From the NCBI GenBank assembly GCA_046727855.1, contig JBKPDL010000094.1, forward strand, positions 1 to 12,574: a stretch of 12,574 nucleotides of DNA, given 5' to 3'. Under the pieces are notes generated by a model that ran no database searches, was not told the DNA's origin, and was given only the letters and a program-made list of their open reading frames with translations. Position 1 is the first letter of the stretch, and each line of letters begins with the position of its first letter. The translations under genes were made by a program, and so were the position numbers. Below, piece by piece: positions 1 to 7,700 of the stretch. This stretch comes from DASPWV01 sp046727855 (GTDB taxonomy: Bacteria > Acidobacteriota > Vicinamibacteria > Vicinamibacterales > UBA2999).

Positions 1-1407
1 AAGGTACTCGGGGACGAGATGTCCGACTCGGCGCAACGGTTGGCGCTCAAGAGTCTGTCGGCGACTTCGCTCGACGTCGTGCGTCTCTATGCTGCGGCCC
101 TGGAGGCACAAGCGGACGGCAAGTACGACCAGGCGCGGCAGGCTTTCTCAAAGGCCGTGGAACTGGATCCGAAGTTCGGGCTTGGATATTCGGGCCTGGG
201 GCATATGTCGCGGAATCAAGGCAACCTTGCGGATGCCGAGAAATACATGAAGCAGGCGATCAGCAATCTCGATGGCGTCACCGAGCGGGAACGCTTCGCC
301 ATTCGTGGCTCGTACTACTCCGTTACTGGCGACTACCGTCAGTGTGTTCAGGAATTTGGCCAGGAGATCGCACAGTACCCGGCCGATGCGGTTGCACAGA
401 ATAACCGCGCCTATTGCTTTTCCAAGCTACGCGACATGCGCAATGCGGTGGATGCCATGCGCAGTGCGGTGCGGATCCTGCCGAACCGCCTGGTACTGCG
501 CGGTAACCTGGCGGTTTATGCCGACTACGCCGGCGACTTTCAGACTGCTGAAGAACAGGTAAAAACTGTACAAGAACCAAATGATTTAATTATCCTGGCC
601 GGGGCGTTTGCTCAGTTGGGGCAGGGCCGGTTGGCAGAGGCGAAGGCAACGTATCAAAACCTCGCCACGATTCCCACGCGGGGCGCCTCGTGGTCCGTGG
701 CCGGTCTCGGCGATTTAGCACTGTATGAAGGCCGTTTCGCGGATGCCGTAGAGATTTTCCGGCAGGGCGCCGCAGCGGATCTGGAGGCGAAGAACGCCGA
801 TCGAGCGGCGCGTAAGCTGACCTCGCTCGCGTATGCCCAGCTGTTGCGGGGCCAGAAGGCCGCCGCCGTAGCCACAGCGGAGAAGGCCCTCGCGACCAGT
901 AATGCTCTGCCGATCCGGTTTTTGGCGGCGAGAGTCTTTGTGGACGGGGATGCGACATCGAAAGCCCGCCCGCTCGCGACTGGTCTCGCTTCCGAGCTCT
1001 CGATCGAGCCGCAGGCTTACGGAAAGATCATCGAGGGTGAAATCGCGTTGAAGCGCGGCGATGCGCGGCAAGCCATCAAAATCCTAACCGATGCCAACGA
1101 TCTGATCGATACCTGGCTGGCGCATTTCGATCTCGGACGTGCGTACCTCGCGCTGGGGGTGTATCTGCAGGCCGATTCCGAATTTGATCGGTGCGTGAAA
1201 CGGCGCGGTGAGGCGCTGTCGCTGCTCGTCGACGAACAGCCGACGTACGGATATTTCCCCCTTGCGCTTTACAATCAGGGCGTCGCGCGTGAGGGACTGG
1301 ACGACCCGGTGTTCAGGAAAGCGTACGAAGAATACCTGGCTATCCGCGGAAACTCCACCGAAGATCCGTTCGTTCCGGAGATCAAAAAAAGGCTGGCCGC
1401 CAAGTAA
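1..1407 (+). CDS. TPR-repeat protein, C-terminal part (5' end outside window), possibly of a Ser/Thr kinase-type signalling protein
   Basis: The frame is open from the first base. The first ATG (base 19) has no convincing ribosome binding site, so this is most likely the 3' part of a longer gene. About 468 residues are visible, with no signal peptide or membrane segment. They are mostly helical TPR-like pairs: the first spans about residues 30-58 (ending VELDP) and the next about 62-90, followed by more degenerate repeats to about residue 400. TPRs act as protein-protein scaffolds. In Acidobacteriota, similar TPR blocks (with features such as GLGDLALYEGRF, NADRAARK and a C-terminal YLAIRGNSTEDP stretch) often follow a Ser/Thr protein kinase domain or other signalling module. 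That N-terminal domain would lie outside the window, so the kinase link is inferred from family memory. The TAA stop at 1405-1407 directly abuts the stop of the convergent receptor gene. The TPR call is confident; the full protein's function is not. Confidence 0.85.
   Translation, partial: KVLGDEMSDSAQRLALKSLSATSLDVVRLYAAALEAQADGKYDQARQAFSKAVELDPKFGLGYSGLGHMSRNQGNLADAEKYMKQAISNLDGVTERERFAIRGSYYSVTGDYRQCVQEFGQEIAQYPADAVAQNNRAYCFSKLRDMRNAVDAMRSAVRILPNRLVLRGNLAVYADYAGDFQTAEEQVKTVQEPNDLIILAGAFAQLGQGRLAEAKATYQNLATIPTRGASWSVAGLGDLALYEGRFADAVEIFRQGAAADLEAKNADRAARKLTSLAYAQLLRGQKAAAVATAEKALATSNALPIRFLAARVFVDGDATSKARPLATGLASELSIEPQAYGKIIEGEIALKRGDARQAIKILTDANDLIDTWLAHFDLGRAYLALGVYLQADSEFDRCVKRRGEALSLLVDEQPTYGYFPLALYNQGVAREGLDDPVFRKAYEEYLAIRGNSTEDPFVPEIKKRLAAK
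1384..1407 (-). terminator. Possible weak intrinsic terminator for the TonB-dependent receptor gene
   Basis: Read on the minus strand just past the receptor stop, a short GC-rich stem (about TTGG/CCAG with a 3-base loop) is followed by CC and a run of seven T (1384-1390). It lies inside the last codons of the convergent TPR gene. The stem is only about 4 bp, so termination by this element alone is doubtful, but there is no other space for a terminator. Confidence 0.25.
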
Positions 1408-4400
1408 TCAGAACCGCACTCCGAAGCTCATTCGGAACATCCGCGGCGTTGTGAACGCGAAACGGTTGAGCGGCGTCCCGAAATTCGGATTGTAGTTCCA
1501 GTTCACTCCTTGCACCGGCGTCTCGGTGAACGGATTGAACCGCGCGAGCGGACTCGTACCCGTCGGCGACAACACACCAGAACCAATTCGGCTGAGCGCG
1601 ACGCTGCCACCGTTGGAGAAGACGTCGCCGCCGCACGCGCACAGATCCTGGTTGTTGAACAGATTGATCACTTGTACCTGGACGAACGGCGTCAGCCGCC
1701 GTGCACCGATCTCAAACGGCAGAGCGTAGTTGGCGGCGAAGTCGGTGCGCCGCAGCGCTTTGGTCCGAAACGCGTCCCGCGCGGTGTAATAGTAATTCTC
1801 GCTTGCGGCTCCTTGCGGTGTCACATAACCAGGATTTGCGACGTACGGACGCGCATCGACGACTGCACTTGCAGAAAAACCGATCTGCCCATTCGGGTTG
1901 GCCCCGCTGGCGCCGCCGGCGCCATACGGCGCACCACTCGCCAGTTCCTGGAGAAGGCTCAGGGTCAGGCCGTCCAGCCGCGGCACGCCATAAGTGACCC
2001 AAAGCGTTGCACGATGCCGCTGATCTTGCGCCAGATCGCCTTCGGGCGCATACCACGATAACTGCCGATACTCGGGGTACTGGAAGATGTCGGCTGGCAC
2101 CGGGCCGCTGGCCGCGTTTTCGCCTTCGAAATTTCCCCAAAGACGCGACAGCGTGTAATTGCCGCCGAACTGCGTGCGACCGTCGACGTTGTAGGTCCCC
2201 GAGACCGTCACGCCGGAATAACGACGCTTGAGCTCGTCGGTGTTCTCGATCACCGTCAAGTCGGATCGATTGCCGAACGCGTCGACCACGATACCGGTAC
2301 TGCCGTCGGTCCGCAGTGAGTAAAAATCGTGGTAATCGCGGAACGAGTAGTCGGCTCGGACCACGGCTCGCGGCCCAAGCTGGCGGCTCACACCGGCACT
2401 GTAGCTACTCACGCTCGGCGACTTCAAATTGTCGCCAACCCTGATCGAGACGCCGGGAACAGAGGAACTCGATGGCAGTGCCGCAGTGCAGAAGCCGCGC
2501 GCGTCGCGCACACACCAGTCGAACACCTGACGGATCGCAGCGGCCGGACCGGTCAGACTCGATGTGGGAGCATTCACGTCCGAATTGATTGCTGGTCCGG
2601 CATACGTCCACTGCAGGGTCGACTCGTTACCGCCGGGGGAAGCCAGGTTGGCGATGGAGTTCGCAAGAGCCGCCGTGTAGATGCCGTAACTGCCGGTGAC
2701 CGTCCAAACACCATCGCCCCTGGGATCCCAGACCACGCCGAGCCGTGGCGCCAGCTTGGCACTGTCTGCGACGAGGGTGTCGGCGCTATCGAGCGAATGA
2801 TTCTTGTCCCAGCGCAGACCGAGGTTGAACGTAAGGCGGGAGTTCCAGCGCAACTGATCATTTACAAACAGCCCGAGCGTGCGAAAGTTCGTACCCTGGC
2901 TGGTCACCTCGATCGGGTTGTACTGCAGAATCGTGGAGCCGGGCAGGAACTGCGGGAAGATGCACCCCGGTGACACGGTGCAATTCGCGTCGGCTGAGCG
3001 GATGATGCTGGTCGTGCCGAGGATGCGGTAGTCGCTGCCGGACTGATGGTTGTTCGCGAAGCGCTTGTCGTTGAAGCTGTCGAGTCCGAAGACGATGCTA
3101 TGCGACCCAGCCGTCTTCGTTGACTTGAAATAGGTAGCCTTGACGTACTCGTTGTCGTTGTCGCGCTTCTCGGTATCGCAGACGCCGCAGAACGTTGGCG
3201 ACCAGTAACGGAGATTGCCGCGCGCCCGATCGAGCAGGAGTGTGCCCTCAATCAGATCGGTGGTTGGCGCCCCGGCTCCGATGAAGCTGAAGTGTCGCAG
3301 CGAAAAACGCCCTTCGACAAACAGCTGACTCGAGAGGATGCCGTTGTAATTCACCTGGAATGCGTCGAGGGGGGTTTCACGATCGTACAGACTTCTGAGA
3401 TCCAGGATTGAGCCAAAGGAGTTGTTCGCTTGCTCCGCCGATTCGCGCTGATACGCCCCTTCGAACCGATGCCTGGCATTCAATGAAGCGGAGAGCTTGA
3501 TCTCGTAGCGCTTCCGCCGATCCTCGATCAAGTACGGAATATTGACCGGCGTCACGGTATTCAGCGCGGACTGCTTGTTTTCGAAACGGCCGGCAGTGAA
3601 GAACGTGAGATGGTCCTTCACGATTGGGCCGCCGAAGACGTACTCGTAGGTCGGGACAACTTTCGAAACCTGCGCATCGCCGGAAAAGCAATCGGGATCG
3701 GGAATCTGCGTGCCGCCGATACCCGTGACTAAATTGCAGGTCGGCGTCGACTGGCCCTGGGCGAGTGGCGCGAAGTTGTCGTTGCCGACGACCGACGCGC
3801 GCCAATCGTCGTTGTTCAGCGTGCTGCGGAACGAGCCTGCAAACAGATTGGTGCCGGATTTGGTGATGATGTTCACCACGCCGCCGCTGAAACGGCCGTA
3901 TTCCGCCGACACGCCATCGGTGGCGACGACGGTCTCCTGAATCGCATCCTCGATGTACAGGTTGTAGGCCTGGCCGCGAATGTTCTCGTTGGCTGTGACA
4001 CCGTTGACCATGAACAGCGACTCGTACGACAAGGCGCCAGCTATCGAGTAGGCGCCTGAGGGCCCGGTCGGATGCACGGCCGGCGCCATCAACAGCGTCG
4101 CATTGATGTCACGATTGGTGGGCAGCGACGCAATCACATCCTGCTTGAAATTGGTTGCCACTTGTGCGGTGCGCGTCAGGACGTCCGCAGCCTGGCCGAC
4201 CACGACCACGTTCTCCTCGACCGCGGCGGGTCCAAGCGTGATGTTCAGGGGTACCGTCTGAGTGGCCGCCACGGTGACGGTGCGCTCCTGCGTCTGGAAT
4301 CCGCTGAGCTCGAGCTTCACCGTGTACGTGCCGGGCGGGAGCAGCGGCACGATGTAGTCGCCGTTCTCGGAACTGATTGCCGTCTGAACGCCCTGCAGCG

Positions 4401-4557
4401 CCGGACTCGTCACCGTGATCGTCACACCAGGTACCGAAAGACCCTGATCATCGACGACTCGTCCCGTGATCGTGCCGGTTGTCGTCTGCGCCGATCCCGT
4501 TGCCGTGGCAGCGAGGAATGCGACGACGATGAAAACCCACGCCTTCAACCAGCGCAT
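1408..4557 (-). CDS. TonB-dependent receptor, Oar-like, with carboxypeptidase-regulatory-like N-terminal domain
   Basis: Predicted outer-membrane receptor of 1049 residues for energised uptake of an unknown ligand. A Sec signal peptide covers residues 1-23, with likely cleavage at GSA|QT. A carboxypeptidase regulatory-like beta-sandwich follows at about 27-108 (GRVVDDQGLSVPGV, NGDYIVPLLPPGTY). A TonB-box-like stretch ENVVVVG lies near 115, and the plug domain runs to about 240, ending in GGVVNIITKSGTN, a hallmark of this family. The remainder is a long beta-barrel ending in an aromatic residue (MSFGVRF), as expected for BAM-dependent insertion. The length is typical of acidobacterial Oar/CarboxypepD_reg receptors. 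The ATG is preceded by GGGAGG (4564-4569) with a 6-base gap, which supports this start. All ten cysteines fall in five close pairs. The upstream protease gene is separated by a predicted terminator, so this gene probably has its own promoter, although none is obvious. The substrate cannot be told from sequence; peptides, glycans and siderophores are all possible. Confidence 0.95.
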   Translation of the reverse strand: MRWLKAWVFIVVAFLAATATGSAQTTTGTITGRVVDDQGLSVPGVTITVTSPALQGVQTAISSENGDYIVPLLPPGTYTVKLELSGFQTQERTVTVAATQTVPLNITLGPAAVEENVVVVGQAADVLTRTAQVATNFKQDVIASLPTNRDINATLLMAPAVHPTGPSGAYSIAGALSYESLFMVNGVTANENIRGQAYNLYIEDAIQETVVATDGVSAEYGRFSGGVVNIITKSGTNLFAGSFRSTLNNDDWRASVVGNDNFAPLAQGQSTPTCNLVTGIGGTQIPDPDCFSGDAQVSKVVPTYEYVFGGPIVKDHLTFFTAGRFENKQSALNTVTPVNIPYLIEDRRKRYEIKLSASLNARHRFEGAYQRESAEQANNSFGSILDLRSLYDRETPLDAFQVNYNGILSSQLFVEGRFSLRHFSFIGAGAPTTDLIEGTLLLDRARGNLRYWSPTFCGVCDTEKRDNDNEYVKATYFKSTKTAGSHSIVFGLDSFNDKRFANNHQSGSDYRILGTTSIIRSADANCTVSPGCIFPQFLPGSTILQYNPIEVTSQGTNFRTLGLFVNDQLRWNSRLTFNLGLRWDKNHSLDSADTLVADSAKLAPRLGVVWDPRGDGVWTVTGSYGIYTAALANSIANLASPGGNESTLQWTYAGPAINSDVNAPTSSLTGPAAAIRQVFDWCVRDARGFCTAALPSSSSVPGVSIRVGDNLKSPSVSSYSAGVSRQLGPRAVVRADYSFRDYHDFYSLRTDGSTGIVVDAFGNRSDLTVIENTDELKRRYSGVTVSGTYNVDGRTQFGGNYTLSRLWGNFEGENAASGPVPADIFQYPEYRQLSWYAPEGDLAQDQRHRATLWVTYGVPRLDGLTLSLLQELASGAPYGAGGASGANPNGQIGFSASAVVDARPYVANPGYVTPQGAASENYYYTARDAFRTKALRRTDFAANYALPFEIGARRLTPFVQVQVINLFNNQDLCACGGDVFSNGGSVALSRIGSGVLSPTGTSPLARFNPFTETPVQGVNWNYNPNFGTPLNRFAFTTPRMFRMSFGVRF

Positions 4558-4700
4558 TGCGAACCTCCCGTGCTCAACGTTGGGATGAACAGCCTAACGT
4601 GCAAAAACGTGAACGGCACGAGCAGGACGGGCGATCTCGTCCTGTTCGTGCCATTCCCCTCGACTGCATCGAACCAACTCAGCGTCAGCGACCTCTCGCT
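4558..4700. other. 143-bp gap between protease and receptor genes
   Basis: The gap holds the predicted terminator of the protease gene and, next to the receptor, its ribosome binding site (4564-4569). I searched the minus strand for a sigma70-like promoter. The best candidate is TTGCAC followed 17 bases later by AACGTT, too far from consensus to call. No small gene is seen. Confidence 0.6.
4603..4656 (-). terminator. Rho-independent terminator of the metalloprotease gene
   Basis: The arms at 4611-4629 and 4638-4656 form a 19-position stem with an 8-base loop. On the minus strand there are two mismatches (one A-C, one near the base of the stem). In that direction the hairpin is followed by ACG and then five T (4603-4607). 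It begins about 45 bases past the TAG stop of the protease gene (4701-4703), the right place and direction for an intrinsic terminator. No T-run follows on the plus strand, so it looks one-directional. If it works efficiently, the downstream receptor gene needs its own promoter. Confidence 0.75.
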
Positions 4701-7700
4701 CTAGGGCTGCACCACGATTGTGACCGTGCCGATGTTATCCACTGGCGGGTTGAAAGTAGAGTTCATCGGCACCCCGACCCTATAATCGCCATTGCCTACC
4801 TTGTAGTCGAAGGTGACGGTGCCGCCTCTGAAGCTCTGCCGCGGCGTAAAGGTAAAGGTGCCGTTCGGGTTCAACACCAACGTGCCCTGCGAAGCCAGAG
4901 GATCTCTGTGTTTCGCAGGAAAGATCAAACTATTCGGACTGTCGGTGTCCGTGTCATTGGGGACCACCGCCACAGTGATGGGGGTCCCTCGGGGGGTGGT
5001 GAACGGGCCGTCATCGACGGCGACCGGCCAATCGTTCACTGCGGCGATTGTCGTCTCTGATACGTGGCCATCCTCACCGTCGTCGAGCTTCGGCAGCAAG
5101 GAGAACGTAAGGTTCACGTGATCGGGAAGTTGATCGGTTAAAACCCAGCTGACACGGCCGCCAACCTGCGTAGGCAGAGCCTCAGCCTGGAGGATACGCA
5201 CGGTGGTACCGCCTCCACCGGTCTCAGTAACTACGTAGAAATCAACCGGCTCGGAGGTTGGCGCGAACCACGTGAAGTAGATCTTGTGATACATCGCGTC
5301 GCCCGCGGAGGGTTGCGTCGTGTGTCTATTCCCGTCGTTGTCATACCACGGCCCGCTGCAACCCTGTTGCTGAGGCGTGCCACCGAGAATGCACGCGGTG
5401 TACTTCCGTGTCTCGCCACGCGCGACTCCCCTCACAGTGGCGGAGTCGAGCTCGCCGCCGCCGAGCGTATCGCCGCCGAGCGTATCGCCGCCGAGCGTAT
5501 CGCCACCGAGGGTGTCGCCGCCGAGCGTGTCGCCGCCGAGGGTGTCACCGCCAAGCGTGTCGCCACCGAGCGTGTCACCACCGAGGGTGTCGCCGCCGAG
5601 CGTGTCACCGCCGAGGGTGTCGCCGCCAAGCGTGTCGCCGCCGAGCGTATCGCCGCCAAGCGTATCGCCGCCGAGCGTATCGCCTGAAGTGAGCTCAGGA
5701 CCGCCCTCCAGGCGGCGAACGACGACGTTGCTACCCGCGCCGATCTGATCGAGCCGAATGTTGGCCCAATCGTTCGCCTGGTACAGGAGATCGCTACCGC
5801 CAAAGACCTCTGGACTGAAGATTTGTCCGGCGCCGAACAGGCCGTCGAAGTTCACGTTCGAAACACCTGAATTCGGCTGGCCGTCGCCATGCCAATCGAT
5901 CGTCACATTCCAGTCATTCGACTGGGATGGTGACGCCCAGACACGAGCCATTCCCGGCGCCTGCGGGGACGGCGGAGGCAACGGAGGGTTGAGCTCGTTG
6001 AACTTCACGCCATTACACAGGCGCGTCGCCGCTGATACGTTCAGCGACGTGGCGAGAGCGCTGTCCGCCGGCGCAAACCAGGTGGGTCGGTATTTCGGCA
6101 CCACGCTGAACGGCCCATCTGTCAGCGCTCGTTCATCGACGTTCCCCAGCAACTTATCGGAATAGTCGACAAACGCGGCGCCATCGACGCCGATGAGCCC
6201 ATGCCCTTGGAACAAGTAGCTCATCGTCGTCTGGTGATTGGGCTTGCAGTTGGGTTCGATGTAGGATGACGTTCCCGGCGCGTTCTGGCCGACCTGCTTT
6301 TGCCCGAAAAGCGCCGGAAGGCCGCCGTGCCACAAATTTAGATTGTGTCCGAGCTCGTGAAACGTCGTTGCGCCCTGCGAGTATGGCGTACCCACTCCGA
6401 ACAACGCATCCCAGAGCCCGAGAGTGACCAAGAAATTGCCGCCGGGGAGGTCGCCGACACCCGACGAGCTCGTCGGCACGTGATAGTCCGCTGATGCGAA
6501 GGCAGGATTTTGGGCGTATGGCGCGCAGGCGTTGCTGCCATCGGGGTATGTCGTCGGGATCCCGTTTTTCAAACACGGAAGTGACTTCGGCTTGCCACGG
6601 GCGTGCGCGTACAGCCCGTAATGCACGAGCGATGCGCGCAGTGCATCGAATCGCCGCCGTTGTTTTGTCGACTCGCCTAACCCATCGTCCCAGTCGTTGA
6701 CGTCCTGAGGCGTAATCAGCTCGTCCCCGTCGTCCTTCACGGGGGCATTCCGAATCAGCTCGAGCCCGAGCTTAAAGCCGACCGTGCCGGGGAAATACTG
6801 GAAATGGCACGGCTCGGTCACGCTTGGGGTACAGACTGGCTCGAACAACGTTTCGCCGCCGCGCGCCCCACCTGCCACGATGTAATTGTCTGCGGGGTTG
6901 CTGGGAAGCGGCGTGCCCTGTAAGGTCGCGAAAGTTTGAATGTCGCTGGCGTACCCAGCCGCGAGAGTCGGGCCGACATCGAAATGCACGTGGATACCCT
7001 TGGCCAGAAAGGCATCACCGGCCAATTTGAGGGCCTCTGGCGACGGCAAATGGTTGTGCGCCGGGATGTCCACGAATGGAATCACAGGATTTGCGGCGCT
7101 GTCGTACGGCGCCGAGGCGTCCCCGTAACGCGTGACTGCGGTCGTATACAACGCATTGACCTCGACCAAAATATCCTTGCGGCCCGTGCGGGCACCCATT
7201 GCGTTGAGGTCGGGAAGCAGCGTGTTCGGCAAGGTCTGGCCGCTAGGATCGACGCTCGGGTCTGGCCCATCAGGATTCCGCCACGGCGCACCGCCCGACG
7301 TGCTGCTGGCCTCGAGTACGTCAGGCAATCCGTCCTGATCCGCATCGAGTACCGGGGTGCTGAAGACAACCGCGCCCCAGGCGAGGCAATCGTTCGGATT
7401 CGCGCTCGGATGAATGACCGTCGTTGTCACGCTCTCGCCGTAACCAGGCGCGACACTGAGATTGGTCATCGACAAGTTACTGAACGTCGGAAACGACCAC
7501 GAGCGGTCCGATGACGGGCTTGTTTGCGGAAAGGGATCCGTCATGACGAGCGACTGGTTGTTCGTCCCCTTGAAATACAGTCGCTCCATTGAGTTGTTGC
7601 CGCCACCGCCGGCAATATGCGTCAACCGACCGGCATTCAGCGTGTGCTGGAAGAAGCCCCTCAAGGACTGCGTCATTGGTGTCGTTGTCAACCCGGTGTA

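Noticed and set aside
1383..1391. Slippery A-run as a programmed frameshift site near the end of the TPR gene
   Set aside because: It lies a few codons before the stop, with no stimulatory structure on the plus strand and no meaningful alternative product.
5460..5684. CRISPR-like array
   Set aside because: There are no spacers; units are 15 bp, directly adjacent and coding.
5460..5684. Canonical RTX calcium-binding repeats
   Set aside because: RTX units are nonapeptides of the GGxGxDxLx type. Here the period is five residues, so only a loose resemblance can be claimed.
5286..5803. Long open frames across the repeat on other frames (Pro/Ser-, Arg/Ala- and Val/Ala/Glu-rich)
   Set aside because: They are by-products of a 15-bp repeat, which stays open in most frames. 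Only the minus frame belongs to a long gene with recognisable domains, and DNA changes are silent only in that frame.
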